A DNA stretch of 64,000 nucleotides, from contig DAOQWL010000008.1 in the NCBI GenBank assembly GCA_035342095.1, forward strand, positions 1 to 64,000, read 5' to 3'. Source of the stretch: PLanc-01 sp035342095 (GTDB taxonomy: Bacteria; Planctomycetota; Phycisphaerae; Sedimentisphaerales; Anaerobacaceae). A program made the position numbers and the translations under genes. Every line of letters begins with the position of its first letter. The stretch's first letter is position 1. Positions 37,249 through 46,572 of the stretch are shown here, piece by piece. The notes below the pieces were generated by a model. That model worked only from the letters and a program-made list of their open reading frames with translations, was not told the DNA's origin and did no database searches.

Positions 37249-39285
37249 CTACTCTTCCATGTCGTCCTTCTTCTTGCCGTAGAGGGCGACGATCTGCTGC
37301 TGAACGTTCGGGGGGACCGGCTCGTAGTGGCTCAGGGTCATGGAGAAGCTGCCCCGACCGCCGGTGACGCTCTTGAGCTGGCTGGTGTACTGGGCGACTT
37401 CCGCCAGCGGCGCCTGGGCCTTGATGACGATGTAATTGCCCGGCAGCATGTCCTGTCCGACGACGCGTCCTCGCTTGGAGGACAAGTCGCCGGCGATGTC
37501 GCCGACGTTCTCGGCCGGGATGGTCACTTCCATATTCACGATGGGCTCGAGCAGCGCGGGCTTGGCCTTCTTGACCGCGTCGATGAAGGCGCCTTTTCCG
37601 GCGGCGCGGAAGGCGACTTCCTTCGAGTCCACCGGGTGGTGTTTGCCGTCGTAGACGGAGCACTTGACGTCCTGCATGGGGAAGCCCGCCACGGGACCGC
37701 TGACCATGACGTCGTTGATGCCCTTGAGGATGGCCGGTTCGAACTGTCCGGGGATGGTGCCGCCATAGACATCCCAACTGTACTGCAGCGGCGGATCGCT
37801 GTTCCGTTCGGCGGGCTCGACCCGCAGGTAGACTTCGCCGAACTGGCCGGCGCCGCCAGTCTGTTTCTTGTGGCGGTAGTGGCCCTCGGCCTTGGCTGTG
37901 ATCGTCTCCTTGTACGGGATCTTGGGCTCCTTCGTGTTGACTGCGAGCTTGAACCGATTCTGCATCTTCTCGATCATGATCCGCAGGTGCAGGTCGCCCA
38001 GGCCCTGGGCCACGAGTTCCTTGGTCTGCACATCGCGCGTGGTCTTGAAGCAGGGGTCCTCCTCGCGGAGCCGATCGAGGGCGCCGCCGATCTTCTGTTC
38101 GTCGCCGCGGGAGGCCGGCTCCATGGCCAGGGAGAACATCGGTTCCGGGAAGGGGGGCATCTTGTACTGGCCGGAGACCCGCCCGTCGTGGACGAGGTCG
38201 CCAATCTTGAGTTCTTCGAGCTTGGCCAGCACGATGATGTCGCCCGCGACGCCGGCGTCGATTTCCTTGGTCTCGCCGCCTTGCGGTTTGAGGACGTGGC
38301 CGGGTCGAAGGCCCTTCTTGTCATCGTTGTGCATCATGTTCGTGTCGGACTTCAGCGTGCCGCCGAAGAGGCGGATGCTGGAGTACTTCATGTTCGAGCG
38401 CGGGTCGAACGCGACGCGGAAGACGACGCCCATCAGCGGTCCGGTGGGATCGGCCTTGATCTCCGTCACCTTCTCGCCGTCGACGAGCTTGGCCGGCTCG
38501 ACCTCCGCAGGCGACGGGGTGTACTGGGTGATCAGGCTCAGCAGTTCCTTGACGCCGATCTCCTGGCGGGCTTCCGTGAAGACGATCGGGATCAGCGTTC
38601 CGGACCGCAGGGCCTTGACGAACACGGCGGCGATCTGGGCCGCCGGGATCTCTTCACCGCCAAGATACCGTTCCATCAAGGCGTCGTCTGCTTCCACAAC
38701 GCTCTCAATGAGCTGGGTGTGGGCGTTCGCGACATCGATCAAGCCCGAGCTGCCGGTGGCGTTCTCGATGCAGTCGATGACGGACTTCTTGTCCGCGGCG
38801 GGAAGGTTCGCACATCGGCACTGTGTGCCGAAGGTCTCCTGAATCCCCTTGATGAGTTCGGGCATATCGACGTTCTCGGCGGCCATCTTGTTGATGACGA
38901 TCACGCGAGGCTTGCCCAGCTCGCCCGCCAGATGGAAGAGCTTGCGGGTGTTCGTTTCGATGCCCGAACCGGCGTTGATTACGATGATTGCGGTCTCCGC
39001 CGCGGGCAGGGCCGCGATGGCCGGACCCACGAAATCGGGAGAGCCGGGGGTGTCGATGATGTTGATCAGCTTGCCGTTGCACTGCGCATGAACGACGGCC
39101 GCCAGGATGGAGTGCTGATGCTCCTTTTCTTCGTCGTAGTAGTCGCTGACGGAGGTCTTCTCGTCAACGCTCCCCAGCCGGCTGACGGCACCGGCCGTGT
39201 GCAGCATCGCCTCGGTGAGCGAGGTCTTTCCACTGCCGCCATGCCCCAAGAGAATCACGTTCCGAATGTCGCCCGTTGCTGCCAC
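37249..39285 (-). CDS. EF-G-like translation factor GTPase (EF-G2 type)
   Basis: A 678-residue translational GTPase with the EF-G domain order. The G domain has GHGGSGKTSL (G1, near residue 14), DTPGSPDFVG (G3) and NKMAAENVD (G4). It is followed by a domain II beta-barrel, domain III, domain IV (TGGAGQFGEVYLRVEP) and domain V (TGGRGSFSMTLSHYEPVPPN). The G3 motif DTPGSPDF differs from the DTPGHVDF of canonical EF-G, which places it in the EF-G2/FusA-like paralogue group. It stands alone, not in a str operon with rpsL, rpsG and tuf, so it is probably an accessory factor. The start is the GTG at 39285 behind GGAGG. Its promoter and terminator are both visible. Confidence 0.85.
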   Translation of the reverse strand: MAATGDIRNVILLGHGGSGKTSLTEAMLHTAGAVSRLGSVDEKTSVSDYYDEEKEHQHSILAAVVHAQCNGKLINIIDTPGSPDFVGPAIAALPAAETAIIVINAGSGIETNTRKLFHLAGELGKPRVIVINKMAAENVDMPELIKGIQETFGTQCRCANLPAADKKSVIDCIENATGSSGLIDVANAHTQLIESVVEADDALMERYLGGEEIPAAQIAAVFVKALRSGTLIPIVFTEARQEIGVKELLSLITQYTPSPAEVEPAKLVDGEKVTEIKADPTGPLMGVVFRVAFDPRSNMKYSSIRLFGGTLKSDTNMMHNDDKKGLRPGHVLKPQGGETKEIDAGVAGDIIVLAKLEELKIGDLVHDGRVSGQYKMPPFPEPMFSLAMEPASRGDEQKIGGALDRLREEDPCFKTTRDVQTKELVAQGLGDLHLRIMIEKMQNRFKLAVNTKEPKIPYKETITAKAEGHYRHKKQTGGAGQFGEVYLRVEPAERNSDPPLQYSWDVYGGTIPGQFEPAILKGINDVMVSGPVAGFPMQDVKCSVYDGKHHPVDSKEVAFRAAGKGAFIDAVKKAKPALLEPIVNMEVTIPAENVGDIAGDLSSKRGRVVGQDMLPGNYIVIKAQAPLAEVAQYTSQLKSVTGGRGSFSMTLSHYEPVPPNVQQQIVALYGKKKDDMEE

Positions 39286-39344
39286 TTTCGAACCTCCAAC
39301 AGCGATGTGATCGTTTAGCTCTTTTGCCCAATATGAAACCCACT

Positions 39345-39374
39345 ATGATACAGACCGCACCGCGCGAATCTCAA
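39345..39374 (-). promoter_or_regulatory. Sigma-70 promoter for the EF-G-like gene
   Basis: On the minus strand TTGAGA (39374-39369), 18-base spacer, TATCAT (39350-39345). The start site would be near 39338, about 50 bases before the GTG. The rest of the 378-base gap to 39663 holds no gene. Confidence 0.6.
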
Positions 39375-39663
39375 GCGATTTTTTTGCATTTGCGGGGAAT
39401 CGCCGGGCGGCACGCACATTTTTTCGGGACGCTGCGACGGAATTTTCGCATCGGATTTTATTGGACAGTCCGCGGAGAGGGCACAAGACCCGCCCAGGCG
39501 GCACAAGGCATGGTGGTTCTCGATCCGCGCATTATTGTATATGGGGTGTCCGGTTATGGGGCCTTGGGACCGCGCACGAGGGGGGGCTAAAGGAAACCTC
39601 GTGTTGCTGCCGATATGCCCCACGTCGTTTCCGAACGAACGTGGCGTGCCTTTGAGGACAACT

Positions 39664-39813
39664 ATGGATAAGACCGAATTGATCGAATGCATCCGGGAGA
39701 TCAACAAGACCGCCAAGCCGGAGTTTCTCGCTCGATTCTGCGAGAAGGAGCTGAGGGCCTATCTGGAGCACCTCATGGAGTTGAATCTGGAGGAGGCGGC
39801 TGTGGCCTCCTGA
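39664..39813 (+). CDS. Small conserved-looking hypothetical protein
   Basis: A 49-residue acidic helical protein (MDKTELIECIREINKTAKPE, then FLARFCEKELRAYLEHLMEL). The ATG at 39664 follows GAGGAC at good distance, and the composition is strongly protein-like, so it is probably real although tiny. It has no signal peptide or membrane helix. The function is not recognised. It is divergent from the EF-G-like gene and convergent with cvpA; a 9-bp hairpin follows. Confidence 0.6.
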   Translation: MDKTELIECIREINKTAKPEFLARFCEKELRAYLEHLMELNLEEAAVAS

Positions 39814-39830
39814 TCGCCGTGCTTGCCCCT

Positions 39831-39858
39831 GTCACCGGCGGGTCTTGCAGCCGGTGAC
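39831..39858. terminator. Hairpin between convergent genes
   Basis: GTCACCGGC (39831-39839) pairs with GCCGGTGAC (39850-39858) over a 10-base loop. It lies 17 bases after the 49-residue gene and about 90 bases beyond the cvpA stop, so it could end transcription from both sides. No clear T-run follows on either strand. Confidence 0.45.
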
Positions 39859-39945
39859 TCCCCCCATGAGGACCCGCCTCGCGGCAGATCCCGGCACAGC
39901 CGCAGACGCCCCGCACCCGGTGGTTCCCACCGAACCTGCTACCCC

Positions 39946-41157
39946 TCAATTCTCTTGATCGAGGTCCCCGGTCACGCTGCGACTGACGTCGCTGAGCCCT
40001 CGCTGTCGCTTCGATCGATCCCTTGTCTCCCCGGGCTGCTCCGAGGATTCGACGGAGGACTCCGACTTCGGTTTGGCCTGCGACTCGCTGAACGGCGCCG
40101 GCTCGGGGGCGTCTTCCGCCGCAGCGACCGCAGAGACTCGTGCGATGTTGTTTCGCTTGAACTCGATCAGCACCGGAACCAGGTTGGTCGGGACATGGAA
40201 CGCCAGGTCGATCGTCACGGAATCGGCGGAGACCTTGGCCGGATCGATCGTGATCAGCTCGGCCAGCGATTTGGCGTCGAGTCGACCGCCCGAGCCGATG
40301 TACCCAGCGGGGTACACGGCCTCGCCCTTGGCCGCGAGCGGCTCCGCGGCGCCGGTCTTGGGCCCGCAGACCAGGCGGAACTGCGACAGCGTGAACTTGG
40401 CCGCGTCCTTCATCGCGCTCTTGCGGATCTCGACGCGGGCGAGCATGAGGTTCTTGCCCGTCTGGGCCGATACGGGCTTGCCGTTCGAATCCCGCAGGCC
40501 TTCCGGGGCTTCCCAAACACCGTTCTTGGAGGGCACGTTGATGGCCGGCGTCGACGTCATGAGCGGCGCATCCTTGTTCTTGAGCCGGTTGAGATAGAGC
40601 TGATCCACGAATCCTGCGTGCAACAGGGCAAAGCTCTTCGGCTCGCCCAGGGGGCTCAAGCTCCCGCCGCTGACGGTCCCGAACAGGCCGGCCACGAATC
40701 CGTCCGGGCTCAGCAAGGCCTTCTTCGGCGAAGACGGGTCGGGGTTCCGCTCCTCGAATCGCGGATAGGGGTACTGGCTCGGAATGGGGGCCATGGCCGC
40801 CGCAACGAGCAGGTGCCCGGTGACGATGTAGCCGAGAACGACGCCGGCCGCAGGTCTGCCGATCTGCTCGGGCAGCTTGCCGAAGCTGATCTTCTCCTTG
40901 CTGATCTGCATCGCGACGGCCTGGAGGACCGCGAAGACCAGAACGAACAACAGCAGAAAGCAGATCATGGGCGCCCAGATCAGGATGCCGGGCGAGTACT
41001 TGACCAGATAGTCGGCCAACCACTCATGGAATCCGAACGCCGCGAATCCGGCGATCAAGGCGTTGAAGATCATCGCGATCCCCTGCGCCAGGGTCCCCTT
41101 CAGGAACAGGAACACCGCACATCCCGCCATGATGACGAGCATTGCCAAACTGACCAT
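39946..41157 (-). CDS. CvpA-like membrane protein with a long C-terminal domain
   Basis: A 403-residue protein. The first 130 residues contain four hydrophobic helices in a CvpA (colicin V production)-like pattern (MVSLAMLVIMAGCAVFLFLK, GILIWAPMICFLLLFVLVFA). The remaining 270 residues are soluble and unfamiliar, ending in a charged low-complexity tail rich in Ser, Glu and Lys. The start is the ATG at 41157 behind GGAGA. It is the last gene of a three-gene minus-strand operon with a PilT-like and a GspE-like ATPase. This suggests a membrane partner of a pilus or secretion machine rather than colicin production, but that is inference. Confidence 0.7.
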   Translation of the reverse strand: MVSLAMLVIMAGCAVFLFLKGTLAQGIAMIFNALIAGFAAFGFHEWLADYLVKYSPGILIWAPMICFLLLFVLVFAVLQAVAMQISKEKISFGKLPEQIGRPAAGVVLGYIVTGHLLVAAAMAPIPSQYPYPRFEERNPDPSSPKKALLSPDGFVAGLFGTVSGGSLSPLGEPKSFALLHAGFVDQLYLNRLKNKDAPLMTSTPAINVPSKNGVWEAPEGLRDSNGKPVSAQTGKNLMLARVEIRKSAMKDAAKFTLSQFRLVCGPKTGAAEPLAAKGEAVYPAGYIGSGGRLDAKSLAELITIDPAKVSADSVTIDLAFHVPTNLVPVLIEFKRNNIARVSAVAAAEDAPEPAPFSESQAKPKSESSVESSEQPGETRDRSKRQRGLSDVSRSVTGDLDQEN

Positions 41158-41224
41158 GACACATTCTCCGATCTATTCCATTGCGCCGCGAACGGCGATC
41201 CGTATCTTTTCTGTCGTCGCGGCC

Positions 41225-42874
41225 TCACTGGGCGGACGGGGCGCCCTCTTTCTTCGGGGGCGCGAGCACGCGAAGCATCTCGTTGATCGCCGTCGTGCCG
41301 GCGATGACCTTGCGGAGGGCCTGTTCCTGCATATAGAGCATCTTGGCCTTGCGGAACTGAACCCCGAGTTCGGGCAGTTGCTTGACGGTCCTGACGGCCT
41401 TCCTCAACTCGTCGTCGAGGATGATCATCTCGAACACGCCGGTCCGCCCGATGAACCCGGTCCCCTGGCACATCTCACACGTGGACGGCTTGCCTCGCTT
41501 GTCGAAGACTTCCTTGCCCGGGCGGTAGAGGACCTTGGCCTTCTCCGCCGGCAGATTGAACTTCTTGAGCAGCTCCTTGTTCGGGGCGTACCCCTGCTTG
41601 CAGGTGTCGCACAGCTTGCGGAACATGCGCTGGTTGCTGATTCCGATCAGCGTCTCGGTCACGAGCTTGCGGTCTTCGACCATCTTGAGCCATTTGGCGA
41701 GGGCCTGGAGCACGCTGCCGGACTCCATGACGACGTAGACGATCTTCTCCCGAGCGGCCGCACAGGCGGTCTTGGCGGTGTCGGCATCCTCGCACTCGCC
41801 CACGCCGATGATGTCCGCACCCATGCGGGCGATCGACTGGAGCTTCTTCGCATAGGTCGAGGTTCCCGTGTCGGTGAGGGAAAAGACCGTCTGCGTGACG
41901 TTGAGAAGCTGGCCGGTCGGCTGCTTCTCGAGCGTGTTGATATTGTTCAGGAACGCGTCGTGATCGCGCACGAGGGCATACATCGTCGTGGTGACGCCGC
42001 TCTTGGCGGGCCCGGTGATGAGGAACAGACCCTGTTTCCTCTCCTTGAAACGACCCAACTGCTCGAGCTGGTCCGGCGCGAGTCCGAGGTCGGTCAGCCG
42101 CATGGCGCTTTCCTTGGTGACATGCTTGAGCCGGATCTGCTCGCCGGCCGTCGAGCCGGCGGTCTGCACTTCCCAGTCGGTGTTGACTTTCACCTGGCGG
42201 GTGCGGAACTTGCCCTTCTGCGGCTTGCGCTTCTCCTTGGCGTCCAGGCCGGACACCTCTTTGACGAAGTGGATCAGGTACTCCATCTGTTCCCGCTGGA
42301 TCGGCGGCTGTTTCGTCGCGGCGCCGTCGATGTTATAGACCACCTCGTAGCTCTCGCCCTTGGGCGTGAAGCTGATCGTGCTGGCCCGTCGCCACATGGC
42401 GTCCGTGAGCACGTCGTAGGCGGTACGGTAGCCGAAGAACGTGGGCGTGCGGGGCTCCGGCGGCGGGACTTCATTGTTGTTGGTCGTGATGAACATGAAG
42501 TTCGCCATCGCGTCGAGCTTCTCCGACTTGGCGAACAGGCTCTTGATGTGGTCGATGGTCAGGACCCGGTCGAAGTCCAGCACGCGGCCGTTGCGGTGCT
42601 TGACGTAGGCCAGCGCTGCGCCCCCAACGGCGATGGCGCAGGCCAGCAGTCCGACGGGGAACAGGGGGATCAGCCACCAGAGCAGGATGCCCAGGGCGCC
42701 GGCGCCGAGAAGGATGCCGACCCAGAGGGGAACGTTCGTGTTCACCGCCTTGGCGTCTCTGTGCGTCCAGCCGAGGAGCACGAGCCAGGCAAGATAGCAG
42801 GCCAGAAACACGGCCAGTTTCACGATTGAGATGTAGCCGCCGTACTCGACGGCCATCAGCAGCGAATCTATCAT
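41225..42874 (-). CDS. Membrane-anchored GspE/PilB-like ATPase with a degenerate P-loop
   Basis: A 549-residue relative of type II secretion/type IV pilus assembly ATPases. Unlike normal GspE or PilB it begins with three hydrophobic helices (about residues 14-36, 48-70 and 73-88), so it is membrane-bound. The ATPase core runs from about residue 150. Walker A reads GPAKSGVTTT where GPTGSGKTTT is expected, so the catalytic lysine is replaced by valine. The Walker B-like segment is GVGECEDADTA. The zinc-binding cysteine pairs typical of GspE remain (CDTCKQGY and CEMCQGTGF). It may bind nucleotide weakly or act as a structural or regulatory partner of the neighbouring PilT-like ATPase. Start ATG 42874 behind GGAG. 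Confidence 0.78.
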   Translation of the reverse strand: MIDSLLMAVEYGGYISIVKLAVFLACYLAWLVLLGWTHRDAKAVNTNVPLWVGILLGAGALGILLWWLIPLFPVGLLACAIAVGGAALAYVKHRNGRVLDFDRVLTIDHIKSLFAKSEKLDAMANFMFITTNNNEVPPPEPRTPTFFGYRTAYDVLTDAMWRRASTISFTPKGESYEVVYNIDGAATKQPPIQREQMEYLIHFVKEVSGLDAKEKRKPQKGKFRTRQVKVNTDWEVQTAGSTAGEQIRLKHVTKESAMRLTDLGLAPDQLEQLGRFKERKQGLFLITGPAKSGVTTTMYALVRDHDAFLNNINTLEKQPTGQLLNVTQTVFSLTDTGTSTYAKKLQSIARMGADIIGVGECEDADTAKTACAAAREKIVYVVMESGSVLQALAKWLKMVEDRKLVTETLIGISNQRMFRKLCDTCKQGYAPNKELLKKFNLPAEKAKVLYRPGKEVFDKRGKPSTCEMCQGTGFIGRTGVFEMIILDDELRKAVRTVKQLPELGVQFRKAKMLYMQEQALRKVIAGTTAINEMLRVLAPPKKEGAPSAQ

Positions 42875-42916
42875 TCAGTGCTCCATTTTGCAGAACTTCA
42901 ATCGTCATTCACTTCT

Positions 42917-44053
42917 CTAAAGGATGCCCTCAGCGGTGGTTCGGATGCCCTTGAGGGCCATCTTGAGTTCCTCCGCGTTGGGGGCGAATCCGTAGGCGTC
43001 TTTCGGATCGACCCAGCCTTCCTGCACCAATCGGCACAAGTTGTCGGTCAGGTCTTGCATGCCCTCTCGCTGGGAGGCCCGGATCACGGAGGGCAGGTCG
43101 CCCTCGCGCCCTTCGCTGATCAGCTTGCGGACGGGCGACGTCCCGAGCAGGACCTCCACGGCGGGAATGCGGTCCACCTCCTCGCGGATCGACGGCAACA
43201 AGACCTGGCTGATGATGGCCCGGATGCAGGTCGCCAGCGCCTGGCGGACCAGCTCGCGCTCGTTCGTGGGAAACAGGTCCAGGAGCCGGTGCACCGCCTG
43301 CGAGGCATTGGACGAGTGCATCGTCCCCATCACCATGTGTCCCGTCTCGGCGGCGCGCATGCCCGCCGTCACCGTCCGTGAGTCGCGCATCTCGCCGACG
43401 AAGACCACGTCCGGGTCCTCGCGCATCAGGTAGGTCAGCGCCTCCTCGAAGCTCGGCACGTCGATCCCGATCTCTCGCTGGGACACGATGGCCTTGTTGT
43501 CGTTGAACAGATACTCGATCGGGTCCTCCACCGTCACGAGGTGGCACGACCGCGTCCGCGTGATGTAGTCGAGCATGGCCGCGATCGTCGTCGTCTTGCC
43601 ACAGCCCGTGGCGCCGACGACCAGCACCAGTCCCTGGCGGGACTCCGCGATCTTCTCCAGGATGGGCGGCAGGTGCAGGCTCTCGAACGACGGCACGTGC
43701 GCGCTGACCCGACGTCCCACAAGGCTGATCATGCCTCGCTGGCGAAACACGTTCAGGCGGAATCGGTGCTCGCGACCGACCTCATGGGCGAAGTCCAGCG
43801 TTCCGTTCTTGAGGAATTGCTCCTTCTGGGCCGGGCTCATGATCTCGAAGACCAGCTCCTCCATCCGTTCGGCGGTGAGGATGTCTCCGGTGGTGGTCTT
43901 GAGTTCGCCGTGCAGTCGCAGTTTGGGCGGCTGGCCCACCTTCAGGTGGATGTCGTTGGCCAGGGTTTTGATCGCCGCCTTGAAGTACTTGTTCAGTTGT
44001 GGTTCTTTCTTGCCCTTCGCATCCTGCGCGTCGAGTGGATGTTCCGTGCCCAT
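42917..44053 (-). CDS. pilT: PilT-like type IV pilus retraction ATPase
   Basis: A 378-residue hexameric secretion ATPase of the PilT group, which powers pilus disassembly and twitching. Walker A GATGCGKTTT is near residue 145, the Asp box VTVEDPIEYLF near 173, Walker B DPDVVFVGEMRD near 212, and the His box GHMVMGTMHSSNA near 236. The PilT-type C-terminal helical region follows, although the AIRNLIRE retraction motif is not exact. It is the first gene of an operon with a GspE-like ATPase (43 bases downstream) and a CvpA-like protein. A near-consensus sigma-70 promoter precedes it. Pilin-like genes start on the opposite strand at 44.5 kb. Confidence 0.87.
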   Translation of the reverse strand: MGTEHPLDAQDAKGKKEPQLNKYFKAAIKTLANDIHLKVGQPPKLRLHGELKTTTGDILTAERMEELVFEIMSPAQKEQFLKNGTLDFAHEVGREHRFRLNVFRQRGMISLVGRRVSAHVPSFESLHLPPILEKIAESRQGLVLVVGATGCGKTTTIAAMLDYITRTRSCHLVTVEDPIEYLFNDNKAIVSQREIGIDVPSFEEALTYLMREDPDVVFVGEMRDSRTVTAGMRAAETGHMVMGTMHSSNASQAVHRLLDLFPTNERELVRQALATCIRAIISQVLLPSIREEVDRIPAVEVLLGTSPVRKLISEGREGDLPSVIRASQREGMQDLTDNLCRLVQEGWVDPKDAYGFAPNAEELKMALKGIRTTAEGIL

Positions 44054-44136
44054 ACCCCTGCGGACTCCCTATTCTGATGCAACAACCTACCCTTGTCACT
44101 CATAAGGCTTGCAGAAACAAACCCTTACGATAACCC

Positions 44137-44164
44137 ATTATAAGGCAATCCTGCGGATTGTCAA
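44137..44164 (-). promoter_or_regulatory. Consensus sigma-70 promoter of the pilT operon
   Basis: On the minus strand TTGACA (44164-44159), 16-base spacer, TATAAT (44142-44137): both hexamers perfect. The start site should be near 44130, giving a leader of about 77 bases before the pilT ATG. The rest of 44165-44494 shows no gene or RNA. Confidence 0.8.
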
Positions 44165-44494
44165 GCTCGATACTCTGGCCCTGTGACGAACGGTTCGCCT
44201 CTCTTAACACGCATCTCTGACGCCGGGAAGCGATTTCGACCCAGTACCGGCGAGCATAGGGCCGCCTGTCCGAGTGCACAGCATATCAGGAAGGGCGGTT
44301 TCACGCTTGACGGGGAGTCGACAGGATGGGTAGAGTAGACCCTGGAAGACAGATATCGCGGACTGCTTTGCGGATTGCACCTTTGGAAAGCGCGATTGAT
44401 CGCCCGGCGTTGAGTTCATAGGCCGGGCGGAACGGATTTCGTGTTGTCACAGGTGCACAAGAGGGGCTCCTGTTGGGTGAAAGGAGCGGCTGCG

Positions 44495-45371
44495 ATGACG
44501 GGTCGGGCGAAACGGGTGAGAGCCGGGAAAGCGGCTTGGGCCGGGACGGAGCGGTCGCATACACAGATCATCAATTGTAAATCGTCAATCGCAAATCCTC
44601 TTGGTTTCACCCTGATCGAACTGCTCGTGGTGATCGCGGTGATCGCGGTGCTCCTGGCGGTCCTGCTGCCGGCGCTGGGTCGGATCCGCAGGCAGGCGAG
44701 GGCGGTGGCCTGCCGGTCGAATCTGCGCCAGTGGGGCATTGCCCTGCACGTCTACGCAACCGCCCATGACGGGAAACTGCCCGGCATCCGCAACGCGTGC
44801 AGCAGACTTGACTACTGGCGTCTGTCCATGTGGGATTCCTTCGACTACAACGAGGTATCGCTGTGTCCCATGACGACGGGCGTTGCGGGGGCCGATGGCC
44901 GGTGGGAGGGTGCGACATTCAGGGCTTGGAGAACGGGAATCGACTCGGCATCGCCAGGCACTGCCGAGGTGATCGGCAGCTACGGCGGAAGTGCGTCCAT
45001 TGGGGGGGCAAGACCCGCCATCGCCGTGGCTGTGGGATACGATCGACGTGAAGGGTGCGGAACGTGTCCCGGTTTTCTTTGACTGTGCCTGTCCGTATTT
45101 CGCCGCGGTCGGCGACAACCTTGGCGCCCCGCCGGCGTGTGAGGACTCGGCCGATTTCTCTCGATGTCAGGTATATCACGTGTGCATCAATCGTCATGAC
45201 GGAGGGATCAACATGGTCTTTCTCGATGGTTCGGTGCGGAAGGTGGGTCTCAAGGAGCTTTGGACGCTGAAATGGTTCCCCCAGTATGACACGGCCAATC
45301 GCTGGACCAAGGCCGGCGGCGTCCGGCCGGAGGATTGGCCCCAGTGGATGCGGGGGTTCAAGGACTACTGA
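44495..45371 (+). pseudogene. Pilin-like (H-X9-DG type) gene frameshifted at a G7 tract
   Basis: The first frame starts at ATG 44495 (AAGGAG eight bases upstream). After a 44-residue pre-sequence it has the prepilin cleavage motif PLG|FTLIELLVVIAVIAV and runs to a stop at 45082. The rest of the protein continues in the +1 frame to 45371 (VKGAERVPVFFDCACPYFA, CINRHDGGINMVFLDGSVRK, ending WMRGFKDY). The switch point is seven G residues at 45002-45008; removing one G joins the frames into a 291-residue protein matching the intact paralogue at 45622. Such proteins are exported by type II secretion/type IV pilus-like machinery. Sequencing error, pseudogene and phase variation all fit. Confidence 0.8.
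44540..44620 (+). repeat. Segment duplicated in the next pilin-like gene
   Basis: About 80 bases here are nearly identical to 45668-45750, covering the end of the pre-sequence and the prepilin cleavage motif. The T-A-A-A-T-C-rich part (44568-44600) has a looser relative at 51681-51714. Sequence outside this block diverges much more. Confidence 0.65.
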
Positions 45372-45621
45372 GGTATCCCGCTCAGACGCCGCGGGGACTT
45401 TCGCCAGGCGACCCCCGCCGGAGGGCCAGCAGTGGAAATGGCGAGGGTATGGCCGAGAAGAATTTTTGACATCTTTCTGGAAATTGCATCAACATCTGGC
45501 CGCCGACAAGCGCCTTAGATAAGGTGGCAGAGCAGCACGTGGGCGGATGGCTCAGGCGAAAGATCGCCCGGTGGGGGATCTTCGCGGTGAGATACCGGGC
45601 ATCTGGGATAGGAGAGAACCG

Positions 45622-46572
45622 ATGGCTGGCAGGGAGAAACGAGCGAGAGGCGGAAAGCCGACTTCGGCCGGGACGGAGCGGTCGCATACACAAATCATCA
45701 ATCGTAAATCGTCAATCGCAAATCCTCGTGGTTTCACCCTGATCGAATTGCTGGTGGTCATTTCGATCATTGCCCTGCTCCTGGCGGTGTTGATGCCGGT
45801 CCTATCGCGAGTCCGCGCCCAGGCGCACGCCGCCGGCTGCCAGGCAAATCTCCGCCAGTGGGGTCTGTACTACTCCATGTACACCACGGAGAACGAAGGG
45901 AAGATGCCGTCGGTGGTGGACAGAACGCGATGGTATGCCTTTCTGCCGCCGGTCCTGCCCAGGGAGTTCTTCGCCAGCGATGCCGGGGGCTATGACTTGG
46001 GCGCCTCTGACGCGACAATGCGCGAGGGCCGGAAACTCTTGCTCTGTCCGGCCACAAAACCCCAACCGCTTGATCCGGCGTCCAGTGGCTTGGCCTGCCG
46101 GAATGGGATGACTCGGTTGGCCTGGAGTTTCCGAGTGGATGCTGGGATCAGCGGTGTCTCAGGCTCCAGCTATGCGCAGAACATCTGGTTTTACCCCTCG
46201 CCCGGCTTTGTCAAGGAAGGCGCGACCTACTGGCGTTCTTGTCTGGTGAAGGGAGCGTCGGAGGTGCCGGTGTACTCCGAGTCCAGAGCTGCAGTGGCTC
46301 TGCCGTGCTCCGGGGATGAACCCCCATCCTGCGAGGACGTGCCTTGGAGTTCTTGGCCTTCCAGCGTGGGGCTTCCTTGCTACGCGATGAACCGCCACGC
46401 GGGCGGGATCAACACCCTGTTCATGGACTGGTCGGTCCGCAAGGTGGGGATCAAAGAGCTCTGGATGCTGAACTGGCACAAAGAGTTTGATCGCCTAGGC
46501 CCTTGGACAAAGGCAGGAGGCGTCCAACCGGAGGACTGGCCGAAGTGGATGAGGGGATTCAAAGACTATTAG
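45622..46572 (+). CDS. Pilin-like secreted protein, H-X9-DG type
   Basis: A 316-residue protein with a type IV prepilin signal. After a 43-residue basic pre-sequence comes PRG|FTLIELLVVISIIALLL, to be cut by prepilin peptidase after the glycine. Glu at mature position 5 is conserved. The C-terminus carries the H-X9-D motif in NRHAGGINTLFMDWSVRKVG, the usual H-X9-DG box with Trp replacing the final Gly, and ends KWMRGFKDY like its frameshifted neighbour. This family is greatly expanded in Planctomycetota and is thought to use type II secretion/type IV pilus-like machinery. The start is the ATG at 45622 with AGGAG upstream; ATG 45547 is in frame but less likely. pilT- and GspE-like genes are 2 kb away. 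Confidence 0.85.
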   Translation: MAGREKRARGGKPTSAGTERSHTQIINRKSSIANPRGFTLIELLVVISIIALLLAVLMPVLSRVRAQAHAAGCQANLRQWGLYYSMYTTENEGKMPSVVDRTRWYAFLPPVLPREFFASDAGGYDLGASDATMREGRKLLLCPATKPQPLDPASSGLACRNGMTRLAWSFRVDAGISGVSGSSYAQNIWFYPSPGFVKEGATYWRSCLVKGASEVPVYSESRAAVALPCSGDEPPSCEDVPWSSWPSSVGLPCYAMNRHAGGINTLFMDWSVRKVGIKELWMLNWHKEFDRLGPWTKAGGVQPEDWPKWMRGFKDY

